From NCBI GenBank assembly GCA_019633425.1, contig WSUB01000011.1, forward strand, positions 361,513 through 425,512: a stretch of 64,000 bases of DNA, read 5' to 3'. Positions 36,036 to 47,865 of this stretch are shown here, piece by piece. Origin of the DNA: Tulasnella sp. 424 (lineage: Eukaryota > Basidiomycota > Agaricomycetes > Cantharellales > Tulasnellaceae). Position numbers and translations under genes: made by a program. The notes beneath the pieces were generated by a model. The model searched no databases and had not been told where the DNA came from. It saw only the letters and a program-made list of their open reading frames with translations. Position 1 is the first letter of the stretch, and every line of letters begins with the position of its first letter.

Positions 36036-36410
36036 ATGTCCTCAGCTCTCGACAAATTCAACCCCTTCGCACTGCACCCATTCACCTCCGGTGGAAGCTC
36101 ATCTCCTCAGCCTATCCCCCGTCCACCAGTCACCTCCTCGCCCCTCCAACAAGCAATCCAATACCAAAAACAAAATCCAATGTCCTCCTCTTCCGGCTAC
36201 ATGCCTCACCCACAACGAAGAGGCGATCCATCCACTCCTCCAGGGGGATACGTCCCTCCCGTTCCCTCGTCCTACGTCGTCGCCAGCCAGCAGCAACCAC
36301 AGGGCATCTTCACTCCGTACGTCGCCGATGGGCGAAGGACGCCTGACCTCGATGATATTCTGGTCAAGAAAAACGGTTCAAGGTGGCCAGTAAGCCAACC
36401 GCGAAAGTAA
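36036..36410 (+). CDS. Small Pro/Ser-rich disordered protein, unknown
   Basis: The frame reads MSSALDKFNPFALHPF to SQPRK, 124 aa, without an intron. The frame is open further upstream to 35811, but the TATA box at 35913 and the A-rich start context favour 36036. The composition is Pro, Ser and Gln-rich with a conserved-looking GRRTPDLDDIL segment near residue 100. The 3' end is uncertain: a strong intron (36472-36552, GTGAGT to TAACAG) lies just downstream. Donors at 36382 or 36389 could splice into it, replacing the last residues. No signal peptide or known domain is present. Confidence 0.55.
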   Translation: MSSALDKFNPFALHPFTSGGSSSPQPIPRPPVTSSPLQQAIQYQKQNPMSSSSGYMPHPQRRGDPSTPPGGYVPPVPSSYVVASQQQPQGIFTPYVADGRRTPDLDDILVKKNGSRWPVSQPRK

Positions 36411-37603
36411 TTGTTCAAACGCGCGCAGGAGGGGTGGGAGGCCTGTGGGGGCCGATGATGTATGTGGAGAGGTGAGTCCAGACGACTTGCATTCCCCCTC
36501 CCTTCGCACAAGACACGGCCTTGCTCACACTCGAACTCTAATTCTCTAACAGGCCAAAACCCACCCCCTCCTCTTCTCTCTCTCTCCATGGGAACGTGTG
36601 ATTATTATCCTTTGTACCATTATACCTCTTGATTAAGTGATCTTTCGGTGATACCCTGATGGAAAATCTAGTACGGAGAGTGACTTCTAATACTCCTTAG
36701 TCGTACTTTTCGATTTTTTGTAACTCTTTTTGTCGTTCTGACGGTGTAATAATATCTTTACGCCCTTGTTGATCATCACCTTGGTTGCGCTCTCACTCAG
36801 TCCATGGACGGGCACGCCAGCTCCTCGTGTTTCCCGTAAGGCGCGCAGTCAACGGCAAACCGCCACAACCCTCGTCGTCAGTCAGCCAGTCTCAGATTGA
36901 ACGATTAAAGAAAATTCAACGGGGAACCTTCCTTTTTTAGCGATCTCCCATGCCGTCGGTAGCGATCGGCGAAGTTGGGCAGGGAAGTCCCTAAATTTCT
37001 AAGCCCATTTTGCCGCTCTAGGCCGGCCCGGCCTTCACACGCTTACCGGTTCGTTCCACCCACCCACCCCCAAGCTGCTACGGAAGGCCGAAACTAACCC
37101 TAAACGTATAGGGCTGAGAGGCGCCACAAGCCAGCGCGGGCGGGCTAGATTTCAGCTGACAGAAAAGGGTCGGGGAATTTCAATATGTGTTCCATTTTGA
37201 CAGCTCGTGAATCGTGTTGTCATGCAATTGGAGGGCAAAGAGTCAAGCCACAGCTTGGGATGACCCTTACGCACACGACAAGTGGACCACCGGCCGATGG
37301 TCAAGCGAACTTGTGAAATCGAAATCAATGGAAAGTTCAAAGCGATGAGAAAAAGGAGAGAGAGAAGATAGAAAAGAAAACCTAGGTCAAGAGAACACAT
37401 AGCCGCCCGTGGCTACACTGTACGTCATCACCATCAAACTGGTAACTTTCAAGAGAAGAAGAGAAGAGGAGTAAGGAGAGAGAGAAGAAGAAACAAAGGT
37501 GACTCCCGAAGATGCCCAGATCGATGATGACGATTCGGGCGCTCGTTTTGCTGTTGTTTTTTCCCCGCAGAGCCGATCGTTGGTTCCCCGTACATTTCTC
37601 CAT
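36411..37603. other. Intergenic region
   Basis: This contains the possible spliced 3' exons of the preceding gene (up to about 36610), an AT-rich stretch, and the 3' region of the convergent minus-strand gene. A purine-rich tract (37350-37500) lies in what would be that gene's 3' untranslated part. No other gene is supported. Confidence 0.45.
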
Positions 37604-38344
37604 TTAGGCCAACAAGGCCCAAAACGCCGCACCGGCAACCATCGCAGCAACCAACCCCTCAAAAGTCGTGCTACGGCTGCTGAAAGTTCCTCCAAGGTTC
37701 AGAGAGGCCGCTCCGTTACCCTGGGCGGTGCTGCTGCTGCTCGTGGACGATGCGCTAGTTGTGCTCAGGCCCGCTGAGGATCGGCCGAGGGTGGAAGCTG
37801 AAGGTGCAGCTGTCACGGGAAGGCCCGTGCCGTCCGACCCTGACGGCGTGGCAGTGGTACCTCCTGAGGTAGCTGGACAGGTGCACGTTGCGGTGATAAC
37901 GATGACGCTTGATCCTGGTAAGTTTTCTGTTATGGTCGTTGTGGTTGGGTCTTGACGTTTCTGCGCGTGTAAAAGCCCCCCCGAATTTTGAAAGGCTTCA
38001 GCTCAAAAGAGCGAAAGAAAAGAAAGGGGGAACAGATACCGTACCTTGGCAGTAGCTGCACTAGCAGAAGTAACCGGTAGAGTGTATTGTCCCCCGGTTA
38101 TGGGGTTGTTGGTCGTCGGACAGGGACAGATGAGAGGCCGTCTGGATTCGTCCGGGCCGAGCGTCATGGTCACGACAGTCGTGAAAGGAGTCTACGGGTA
38201 AATAAATCAATAAGGAAAGTATCGTGTAGTGAGTGAAAGGTTGCGTACCTCAGCTTGCCGGACTACGATCCCGGCAGCAGCGGCAGCCGATGAGCTGCTG
38301 CAAGCGATGAGTACGGCGACGGCAAGAAAAGGTTGGCAGAGCAT
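37604..38344 (-). CDS. Secreted CxC Ser/Thr-rich GPI-type protein (M)
   Basis: Model complement(join(37604..37960,38045..38191,38249..38344)), 199 aa, three exons, all introns in phase 0. The signal peptide is MLCQPFLAVAVLIACSS. Exon 2 carries TVVTMTLG and ICPCP. Exon 3 carries SVIVITATCTCPAT, then a long Ser/Thr/Ala region and a hydrophobic tail ending GAAFWALLA. Two C-x-C pairs, each after a Thr/Val-rich strand, echo the layout of the five N proteins to its right, and the strand is the same. It may be a distant relative or the founder of that cluster; overall identity is low, so this is inference. Probably a cell-wall or membrane-anchored surface protein. Confidence 0.75.
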
Positions 38345-39636
38345 TCGTGGCGTGTTAGAAGAAATGTATATATCTTTTCCCTCGAGGGATGTTTGAGGTC
38401 GTTAATAGTCGTAGAATCGCACTCTTTCCGAATTGGGGAGGCCAATCCTTCTCGCCCGGGGTTGAGAGTTGATTCGTTGAAAGGAAGAGCTCTTCATCTG
38501 CCTTCCATGCATTCTCCATGTTTATATACCTCTCTGAGGTAAAAGAGAAGTCGGCCAACGCATGGTCGTTCAACACGAAAAAAAGTCCACAAGTACAAAG
38601 GGAAGCTAGTCGTTCCATGTGCATCGAGAGGTTCGAATTGAAAGTTGCAGGTCAGATTGACGGAAAAGCTGCCTATAGAGAGGTTTACCAATATCAATCA
38701 TTCTTCAATATGGTTTGTGAGCTGTGTGTACGTATAGTCTGTCCTCGATGAAAGAGAAAAGGCCGCGACAAAACAGGCTTGGGCATGTGCCGGGATCGAA
38801 CACCGAGAGCGGGGTGACACAAAAGAAGTTTTGACTGGATGTCCCACGCACGACGCCACACCACCTGAGCGCGAAGCCTGCAGTCCGCATGGAACCACCA
38901 GAAGCTCTACTCGTGGGACACTCTGCGCCATACATACATATCCGGCATTGGGTTTCCAAGATGACTCTGCCGGGGAACCGCCAAGCGAGACATCTTGCGT
39001 AAATGGCTGCCAAGCCCGCGGAAACGCTGGTGGTTGACAGGGTGATGCGAGATGATGGGGTGTCATTTACGGTCTGCGGTTCCTCGGTCTAATCGCTGTT
39101 GCGAGTACCGTCCTTTTCCTATGCTTAGCGGGACCCCGCTGTCGGGCATCGAATCACGACTACTGAAGCATTGCGATCCAGCCAACGTATAAAAATCGCT
39201 CCTTGGGCGCTCAGTTCTTTGAAAACGAGACTCTCTAACTCGTAGAGGAGCTAGTTTCGTTCACGAGGAGTTTGTTGGTGTCCCTGCAGCCGCTATGGGC
39301 CCTCATTTCGACCAAGTACTACCACCAAGCCTGTTAGAGCTAAAGCTTTGCTGGCATTCGTGGTCCAGAGCTCGGGTGTATATGAACCCTGGGGATGTCC
39401 AGGACGAAAGCCATGAAAGGGTTCGGTCACCCATTCAAATTGGGCGAAGACCGACACGACATCAAGCAACAGCCAGAACTAAAGATAACGAACGGGTGGA
39501 GAGCTGAAGAGCTGAAGTAGTGGAAAACGGAGAGTCTCGCGCGGGCTACAGCGACGAAAAGGGGTACTGGGACTACTTTGAGGCGATCGCTCTGCCGATC
39601 AAACGACCTGACCAAAAACCCAAAACCAGCCTAAAG
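38345..39636. other. Spacer, with a repeat shared between the N1 and N2 units
   Basis: No gene is supported. From about 39284 to 39530 the sequence matches about 41040-41310 behind N2 (for example the 'ccaccaagcct' and 'caagcaacagccagaa' blocks), so the two N genes were duplicated together with their 3' flanks. A B-box-like word near 38794 (minus strand) has no matching tRNA fold. Confidence 0.6.
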
Positions 39637-40328
39637 CTAAAGAAATACGACACCTACTCCGATGATTCCGAAGAAAGTCGCGACAGCAGCCAATCGAACA
39701 GATACGACCCTCGTAGCGGCACCATTCCAATTGCGGAGCAGTACGTTGTCGCCGCCAACTGCAGTCCCCTCCGAGACTACAGCAGCAACCGATTGAGTAG
39801 TCGGAGCAACAATTGACTGAGGGGTTGTGACGTCCACATAGCTGGTTGGAGCCGGCTGACAAAGGCAGATGGTGGTAGTCGCGGCAGCATCGGGAGAGGC
39901 TGGCAGAACTGTGACTATCACCGTGGTGGGGGTTGGTCCGTGCACAGTCGAGGTCTGGATCTCCGCGGTAGCGGTGGTGACCGGGATGGAGCAATAACAG
40001 GCGGCGGACGTGTTGATAGGGGTTGCGATACTCTTCAAGTCTCCGTCCCAGACATCGTTATTGCCGTTGCGGCCATCAGTCGCATTGCGTACGGGGGTAG
40101 GCTTTATAATGCTTGGGACGGTGGTAAATACTGTACTTCCACTCTGTTGCACGCGATGTAAGCATCGTCAGAGACTGGCGGCTCAAGCTAAGGTTGGGTA
40201 AGCTCAACACTCACCTCGGTGACGGCTGTAATAGCCTCTGCCGTTCCATCGCGGGCTCCATGTACTTGGCTAGCAAAAGCTGATCCAGCTAGCAGCAGCA
40301 CACCGGGAATAATGGCCGGGCCAATCAT
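39637..40328 (-). CDS. Secreted CxC GPI-type protein N1
   Basis: Model complement(join(39637..40143,40215..40328)), 206 aa. The signal peptide MIGPAIIPGVLLLAGSAFA is followed by a short variable segment ending VTE, where the single phase-0 intron falls (GTGAGT to CAACAG). Exon 2 has ACYCSIPV, TVIVTVLPASPDA, TICLCQPAPT, a Thr/Ser/Val-rich stem and a hydrophobic tail ending GIIGVGVVFL. The body has one insertion relative to N2. I chose the ATG at 40328 because it starts the signal peptide directly; the frame is open upstream. A weak TATA-like GCATAAGAG lies about 110 nt upstream. The family is unrecognised. Confidence 0.8.
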
Positions 40329-41383
40329 CGTCAACGAAGTCGGTGTGCAAGTAAGAAAGAATGGTACATAAAGAGGATGGTGTTGGGGAATCTGAGAGGA
40401 GCTTAATGAGAGCACAAGCGGCTAAGACGACTCTCTCTTATGCTACGATGTGGACGAAACCCTGAGGAAAGGAGGGTGAGAAACCCGGCAGACCGAATCC
40501 CGTACCCTGAATGCGGTAGTCAAGAAGGCAGTAGAAGATTGCTAGAAGATTGCTAGAACTCACGGCCGAGTGAGTTCTGCGGCTCGCGGAGCCAAGGCCG
40601 CTGTTAATAGATACCGCCACCTTTAAATTTCACCACCATCACCTCTTGTCTCCCCCGCGATGGCGACTTCTTTGTCGCATTCCACATTGGAGCGAGAGCT
40701 GGGTCCTTGCTTGATCCCTATTACGGGTTCGCTCGGCAGTGGCTCGAATTCGTTCGAACTTTTGCACAACGGGCCGTTGTTCCCCCTCCCATGTGTCTCG
40801 GCGCATGAGTGTTTAAAATTAAATTGGGATCAGGGGGATATTTTTTCTCGAGGCGTTCGTTCATCCCAGAAAGTTAATCGTTAGATCCCGACAAGACAAG
40901 CGTGGCGCTCACAGCCTTTGCTCTTGGTCGCCTTTCCCTTATAGGTTCAGATAGTGTCCATTGCTACATCTGTGTTCGAGTAAGTAACCAAGACATCCTG
41001 GCATGATGCTTCTTGGACCCAAAACCTATGGGATACTAGGGTCCTTGCAGCCGCTCTGTGCCCACATTCCGACGAAGCATCACCACCAAGCCTATTGGAG
41101 ATAAATCTCTACCGGTAAGATGTGGTTTAGAATTCAGATGCGGATGAACCCTAGAGATACCCAGGATGGAAGCTATGAAGGGTTCGGTCCCGCGTTCAAT
41201 TCGGCAAGCATCGGGCGAAGACTAACATGACGGCAAGCAACAGCCAGAAAGAGAGAGTACACAAACGTAGAGAGTGAAAGAGCGGAAGGAGCGGAAAACG
41301 GAGGGTCTCGCGTGGGTTACAGCGACTTTAGGGCGATCACTCTACCGAACAACCAACTGCCACAAGCCCACCCCGGACTGAAG

Positions 41384-41985
41384 CTAAAGGAATACGGCAC
41401 CCGCTCCGATGAGCCCGAAGAAGGTAGCTACAGCAGCCATTTGAACGGACAAGACCCCCATAATCGCACCATTAGCGTTGAGCAGCAGGTTGTCGCCCCC
41501 ACCTGCAGTCTCCTCCGAAGCAGCAGCAGTAACCGATTGAGTAGTTGGAGCAACAATGACGTCCGCATCGTTGGTTGGAGCCGGCTGGCAAGGGCAGATG
41601 GTGATAGCCGCGGCAGCATCGGGAGAGGCTGGCAGAACTGTGACAGTCATCGTGGTGGGGGTTGGTCCATGCACAGTCAAGGTCTGAATCTCCGCGGTAG
41701 CAGTGGTGACTGGGATGGAGCAATAACAGGCAGTGGACGTGTCGATCGGGGTTGAGGTAGGCTTTATAATGCTGGTGACTGTAGTGAAATAAGTAGTTCC
41801 GCCCTGTCGCACACGATGGATGCTTCGTCAGCCGGCGGCTCGAGCTACGGTCGAGTTAGCTCAATACCCACCTCGGTGACGGCTATAATAGCCTCTGTCG
41901 TTACATCGCGGGCTTCATGTACCTGGTTGGCAATAGCTGATCCAGCCAGCAGCAGCACACCGGGAATGACGGCTCGGGCAATCAT
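41384..41985 (-). CDS. Secreted CxC GPI-type protein N2
   Basis: Model complement(join(41384..41803,41872..41985)), 177 aa. It is the closest relative of N1: the same 38-codon first exon, CYCSIPVTTATAEIQT, and TICPCQPAPT. The tail ends GLIGAGAVFL. The intron begins GTGGGT and ends CGACAG. It is shorter than N1 because it lacks the Asn/Gly-rich insert after the first Thr segment. The protein is probably secreted and membrane-anchored, with an O-glycosylated stem suggested by the Ser/Thr content. Function unknown. Confidence 0.8.
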
Positions 41986-42097
41986 CGTCGAATGAATGCG
42001 GCGGTACGCAGGTAAGAAAGAGTGGTTTAGAAAGAGGATGGTATTGTGAGATCTGAGAGAGGAAGGTTATGAGATCACAAGTGGCTAAGAAGACATC

Positions 42098-42104
42098 TTT
42101 TATA
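42098..42104 (-). promoter_or_regulatory. TATA box of N2
   Basis: TATAAAA on the minus strand lies about 115 nt before the N2 ATG. The spacing matches the GTATAAGAG boxes of N3, N4 and N5. Confidence 0.6.
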
Positions 42105-42208
42105 CCGCGATGTGGACGAAAACCGAAGGAAAGGAGGGAGAGTAGTGCGGCAAGCCGAATACCGCTCTGACCAGTTGCATCGTCCCGAGCATCCTTGGTC
42201 GCCAAATA

Positions 42209-43603
42209 CAGCACATCTCATTAATGGAAGTCTTTTATTTTGAGCTGTTTACTGCCGAGGCTCCCACAAAGTATGCCGCAAAAAGCCAGCTTTGAGCGCA
42301 TGAGGGAAACCGCACAGCACAGCGCAGTTGGGAAGACTTCGGTAACAAATATTGTATCCCCATTTTTTTCGTTATTTCAAACTTTTGCTCCTCTGGATCG
42401 ACTGAATATGAGCGTTCAAGCAGCCTCTGCCGTAGGTCGGGCTCAAGTAAAGGTCAGCAGGATTGCTATCTTGACAGGCATTATACAGAAAGGGCACAGG
42501 CATGATCACAATACCGAGCAGTAACAATGGAAAAATGAGCTCCAGGCGGAAAGAGTCATGTAGTCCAATGAGCAACTTGTTTGACTTGGACTCAGGGATT
42601 CTCTTGCAGCTCTAAGGTCGTTGACTTTCGCACTCGTGTATTCCACTTCATTTCACGCAGTGGTACTCTTCGATATCGTCATCGATGGGGAAATGCTCCG
42701 GGAGAGGGTACAAAGACGGTATTTTGGAGGCCGAGCTGGGTGTCCCTGATAGTGCGTGCCACTGAGCCCGCAGTACCGCAGTACTGCAGCGGACCTGATA
42801 CTTGAATTATATAAGGGTATGGAATAAAATGACGATTCACGACGCCTCGAATCTAACGTCCCTGCGACTCTTGTCCGTTCTGGGTCCTTCACTAGTGAAC
42901 CTCAAACCTCGGTTACCAAATAATTGAGCTCTTCTTGGGAGGAGAAGGATCCTCGAGTGGCTCGGTGCTAGCTTTTTCTTTGTAATCGCTGCAGCACAGC
43001 CTTCAATTCCAAATTTTGGTTCTGACCGCACCGCGCCTGTGCGGGATCGTCGGGCGGGCCTATTTCTTGGGGGAGAAATCGAATGTATATGCATGTTCGC
43101 TCAGACTAGGAATAATCACCTTTTGATCCCATGGGATTCTTGCCTCCCTTCGTTGTCGCTCCCTCTCGTCGAGCTCGTCAATCTCAACTGCTTTCTTTTA
43201 CCTTGCAGCTTTGATTGTGCGGACTTTGAGATGTTTCTTCTAGGATGAATGGGTCGTCCAAAACACGCAAGGCTTCGCAGCTGTCACGCCTTTTCATGCT
43301 GCCTCTCTCACCGAGCATAACGAGATGGAGTCCAGCGCATGTATCCTATTCTGGGGAGCAGAAGAAAGCTATGGGCTTCCGGAGCAAAAGGCTTAATTTG
43401 GCATTCTATCTGTACAACCATCGTACGAGAACCGATATGCGTGGAATCTGGATACAATCGAAACGGTGGAGAAAGATAGAAATGAGATAGAAGGGATTGA
43501 AAGAGTTCGCGCGTGCTCTGCAGCGTCGAGGGTGACGAAGACGGGTCAGGTCGATCGCTCCTGCCAGCCACCCAGCAGGCACAAATCCTCGTCTGGTCCG
43601 AGT
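42209..43603. repeat. Spacer of the N3 unit
   Basis: Blocks here recur behind N4 and N5. 'acaaagtatgccgcaaaa' (near 42267) also occurs at about 44619 and 47143, and 'ccctgcgactcttgtccgtt' (near 42859) at about 45389, with a weaker copy near 48680. The order is kept, so the spacers were duplicated with the genes and then diverged by indels. I find no gene in it. Confidence 0.65.
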
Positions 43604-44345
43604 TTAAAGGAATGTGACGCTCGCTCCAACAAGGCCAATGAAGGTGAAAACTCCCGCCAATTGAATAGAGACGATTTCCATAACGGCACTGTTAGCGTTG
43701 AGCACCTGGTTTTTGCCTATGCCTTGGGTTTCAGCGCTGACGGATTGCGTGGTTGGAACGCCGACAGGTTGGGTAGTTTGATTGGTGGCCTGAGCGGTTG
43801 CAGCCGGCTGGCAGGGACAGAGGGTTGCGGAAGCGGCGACGGCGACGGCCTGCGAAGTGGCCTTAGCTGCAATTGGTCTCGTGGTGGGGGTCGATCCGTT
43901 GACATAGGCGGTACTAAATGCCTCGGTGACATTGACAGTACTAGCCGCCTCGGTGACATTGACGGTACCAAATGCCTCGGTGACATTGGCGGTAAATGCC
44001 TCGGTGACATTGGCGGTATATGGGATCGAGCAGAAACATGCAGTGGCGTTAGCGGGGGCCATGGTGCTTGTGACAGCCGTAGCATAGGCAGTGGCAGTTG
44101 CCACGCCTTCTGTCGCGTTGAGCGCGTTGGTTGCGTTGATGATTGGGGTGAAGGGGGAGCTTGCAGCTACCAACTGTCGCACATAATCCGAGTCTTGTCA
44201 GCCGATGGATGGAGCAATAGTCGGGTACCTCGGTAATTACCTCAGTGACGGCTACCTCTGTCGTTACGTAACGAGCTTGGACCTGGTCGGCAAAGGCTGA
44301 TCCAGCCAGCAAGAGGGAACTGAGGACGATTCCTTGCGCAAGCAT
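43604..44345 (-). CDS. Secreted CxC GPI-type protein N3 with NVTEA repeats
   Basis: Model complement(join(43604..44173,44241..44345)), 224 aa; a donor 12 nt further on (exon ending at 44229) would also keep the frame. The signal peptide is MLAQGIVLSSLLLAGSAFA. Exon 2 has CFCSIPY and LCPCQPA. Between the two lies a run of four NVTEA units, each an N-glycosylation sequon N-V-T, followed by YVNGS, which gives a fifth. The tail ends GLVGASVTFL. The repeat looks like a young minisatellite expansion inside the gene. A GTATAAGAG box at 44457-44465 stands about 115 nt upstream. Confidence 0.8.
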
Positions 44346-44456
44346 TGTGAGTAGATGGAGCAGTGACGTGGAAAAAGAGCGATAAAGGGGAGGGAGCAGT
44401 ATAGTGAGATGAAAAAGAAAGGCGTTTGGAGGCAATAACGCAGCCAAGACTCTCTC

Positions 44457-44465
44457 CTCTTATAC
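44457..44465 (-). promoter_or_regulatory. TATA box of N3
   Basis: GTATAAGAG on the minus strand, followed by a purine-rich GGAGAGAG run. The same word is found before N4 and N5. Confidence 0.6.
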
Positions 44466-44559
44466 TCGGATGGTGTCTCAAACGACACGCAAAAGGACGA
44501 GCATGGAAAACTGGATAGCGGGCCGTAACCACTCGCATCGCCCCCGCCCATCTGGTTGT

Positions 44560-46175
44560 CAGATGCAGCCCATCGGGTCCAATGGAAAGATCTGTTTGTC
44601 GGTGGGACTTCCCACAAAGTATGCCGCAAAAGCCAAACTCGAGTGCATCAAGGTAAGCCACGCAGCAACGCGCAGCTTAGAAGGCTCTATTAGCAAGCAT
44701 GACGGCCGTGATGACGGCACCTGCCAAGCAATCCAGTGGGTCGCTCTAAGCCTGGTTCATCATTGAAGAAAATATACCCAGAGAGCGGATGGAGACACTA
44801 CCCCCACATTTCTCAAGACAAGTATCGAAGACATCTGTCTGACAGAGCCATTGCTGAGCCAAAGAAGGTCGGACTTTCCCAAGGACATTACCAGCAAATA
44901 TCCACGAAGAACAGAAAAACCAGGCTGCAAACCATACTCCAATCGGGTCTATTCAAGTCGAGATGAGCAAGATTACTAAGCTGGACGGAAAACTGAAGAT
45001 AAATCAATTAAGACGAAAGTAGAAGACAGAGAGATAGCGACAGGTGCATGGTGCGGGGCGAACAAACTTGAGCTTGATCGGTCAAGATTAGGGAAAGTCA
45101 GCTCAGCCGAGTCCTCTAGCAGCTCTACTGCGGTATTTTTACTCATGTATTCCGCTTAATTTCAAGTAGAAATACTCTTAGCGGCTGCAGCAGCTATTGT
45201 CGACTGGAGGTTACCCTGGAATGGCCTTGAAGGAGGGAGCGACGATCGCTGCTTCGGAGGCCGAACGAAACATCTTTCACAATGCGTGCCGAGACCGCAG
45301 CAAGTATCGCAGCAGGTATAATGCTTGTAATAAGTATATATAAGAGACGTAAGGCGAAGGGGCAATGGACGATACCTCGAACCTAACGTCCCTGCGACTC
45401 TTGTCCGTTGCTCGTCGTTGATCGACTCCACACGTCTACCAGTAAGCAGCAAGTCAAAGCTTTCAGGCACATGAACCCTTTTGGGAGGAGATAATCTCGC
45501 GACTGTTCAAGGGACCAGCTATTTATCTGCAAGCGATGTAGGATGGTCCCCCATCTCAAATTTTGGTTCAGACCGCACTGCAACCTCGCGGGATCAGCGA
45601 ACCAACTTACTCCCTTGCTAAATACGAGTAAATATGCTTGCTCAGACTAGGACGCAAGAACAATCTTTTGATCGCCACGATATTTGCAATTCTTGCCTCC
45701 ATAGTTGCTTGCTCCGGTCTGGCCCTGCAATCCCAACTGCTCATTTCTACTTTATGGTTCCCCTCGGACCGCCTTTGAAACGTCTTTTGGAGGTGGAAGG
45801 GCAAGTCCTGCACACGATTCCATAGCATACAGGACTGCACGGCCGTCGCTGCTTTGCATCTCTGGCCCCTTACCAAGTGTAAGGAGACGGAGCCCAGCGG
45901 CCACGTATCAGATTCTAGAGAGCGTAAGAATTCAAGTTAAGGGCTCCGGAACGAAGGGTTCGATTTCGCAGTTCAACTACACAAGGATCGTACGGGAACC
46001 AATCTGAATGACATCGAGCTGCAATTAATCGAAACGACGGAGAGAAGCAGAAATAAAGGAGTATGGAGGAAAAGAGTCTCGTGCGTGCTCTGCAGCGACG
46101 AGGGCGGCGAAGACGGTTCAGGGCGATCATTCCAGCCAGCCATCCAACTGCCATAAATCCCCGTCTGCTCCGAGT
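44560..46175. repeat. Spacer of the N4 unit, copy X1
   Basis: This matches about 47866-49460 nearly end to end. Shared blocks include 'gcaagcatgacggcc', 'cgctctaagcctggttca', 'atatacccagaga', 'agcgacaggtgc' and 'gcttcggaggccga'. Together with N4 and N5 these form a tandem duplication of about 2.8 kb. Open frames inside are not kept between the copies, so I regard the spacer as non-coding. Confidence 0.75.
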
Positions 46176-46870
46176 TCAAAGGAGCGTGACACCCGCTCCA
46201 ACAAGACCGATGAAGGTGAAAACAGCCGCCAATTGAATAGAGACGATTTCCATAACGGCACCGTTAGCGTTGAGCACCTGGTTTTGGTCTACGCCTTGAG
46301 TTTCAGCACCGGCGGATTGGGTGGTTGGGGCGACGAAGGACTGCGTCGTCGTCTGACTGACGACCTGGCTGGTTGTGACCTGCTGACAGGGGCAAAAGGT
46401 TGCCGTACTGGCGATGGCTGGCGAGATGAAAGTGGGGGACTGGGAGGTGAAAACGGGGGACGAGGGGGACGAAGTGAAGACGGCGGACGAGGCAGCTGCA
46501 ACCGTGATGGGGTCCGATTCGCTGGAAATCGGGGCCTGACTCTCTACGGCATATGCGACGAATGGGACAGAGCAAACACACCCAAGGGAGGTGGAAACGG
46601 CGGCCATGGTGCTTGTGAAAACTTCAGCATAGGTAGTGGCCGTAGGGACGCCTTCTGTCACACTGAGCGGGTGGGTTGCGGGGATGACACTGGTGAAAAC
46701 GGGGTAGCTTGTAGCTACTACCTGTCGCATATAATAAGAGTATTGTCAGCTGATGACTTAACCCTCGATCGTGATAGCTCGGCGTTTACCTCGGTGACGG
46801 GTTGGACCGGGTTGGCAAGGGCTGATCCAGCCAGCAATAGGGCACTAGGAATAATTCTCCGAGCGAGCAT
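46176..46870 (-). CDS. Secreted CxC GPI-type protein N4
   Basis: Model complement(join(46176..46721,46790..46870)), 208 aa. The signal peptide is MLARRIIPSALLLAGSALA; the intron follows PVTE (GTAAAC to CGACAG). Exon 2 shows GCVCSVPF and FCPCQQV separated by a Ser/Pro/Thr-rich spacer with repeated VFTS words. The tail ends GLVGAGVTLL. N4 and N5 share a first exon of 27 codons, shorter than N1 and N2 (38), and near-identical promoters, so they are the youngest pair. Confidence 0.8.
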
Positions 46871-46976
46871 TGGGATTAAGTGTGGTATGAAGGTGGAAAA
46901 GAGCGATAAAGGCTGGGCAATATAGTGAGATAGCAAGGAATGTGTTTGGCGAGAATGCACACAGCCAGGTCCCCCC

Positions 46977-46985
46977 CTCTTATAC
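46977..46985 (-). promoter_or_regulatory. TATA box of N4
   Basis: GTATAAGAG followed by a G-run and ACCTGGCTGTGTGCATTC, which also stands before N5 with few changes. It lies about 110 nt before the ATG. Confidence 0.6.
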
Positions 46986-47865
46986 TCCGACGGCGTCCCA
47001 TACGAAAACGAGAAAGGGAACAGTACGGAGAATCGAATAACTGGCTGTTGCCACTCGTATCGCCTCGGGCCTCTTTGGTCGTCAAATGTAGCACAGAGGA
47101 TGTAAGGGAAGTTCGTGTCTATCTGTTTGTTGGTGAGCCTTCCCACAAAGTATGCCGCAAAAGCCAAGTTCGAGGGAATCCAAAAAAGACGCGCAGCAAG
47201 GCGCAGCTGGTTCTCATAATAAGCGTGATGTCTGGGACAAACGGGACCTAGGTCGCACTAAGCCATGTCTCTCCGTTAACGTTCCTGGTTTCCTTGGTTC
47301 CTCTAAGGAAATATGCGCCGCCCCGCCCCCCACAGGGAGCAAATGAAATAGACGCCGTAAGTACCTTTTGTAAGGCTGGTGATTAATATTGTGAGCTCTA
47401 CGGCTCGCTGACCGAAAGGCTACGTACTCCGTCATAGCCGGCCCGGATCACGACCGTCTGGGCCGCTTACGTCAGTACACCGTGTTCGACCAATCAAATC
47501 GCTCCTTTCCTCAACCCCTCCCCTGCCACGCCCCAAGACGTTCAAGCTTTACCAGCGGCTCAGTGAGCTGCCCCGACAATCAAGCAAGACTTAAAACGCC
47601 CGCCGCCTTCGTTAGCGCATGTGTTTGCTTAATGATAGGCCGAGTCGCGCCGCCACATCCCTTCATCCCCGCGAGCATAAACGGTGTGCCGGATCTTCGA
47701 CATTTTGTAATTGACTGATAGCTAACATGTTACTCTTACCTCATAGTCACATAGGTAGTCACGACTTCTACTTCTTCACTCTTAAACGAAGGCAAAGTTG
47801 ATGGCTGGTCATCGTCATCTACGGGAGGGCTACATCTTATGAAAGGTCAAGGTAGACTAAGTTGT

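Noticed and set aside
38780..38890. Possible minus-strand tRNA with TTCGATCCCGG and a 7-bp CAGGCTT/AAGCCTG inverted pair
   Set aside because: The arms are spaced wrongly and the T stem has mismatches; at most a tRNA-derived relic.
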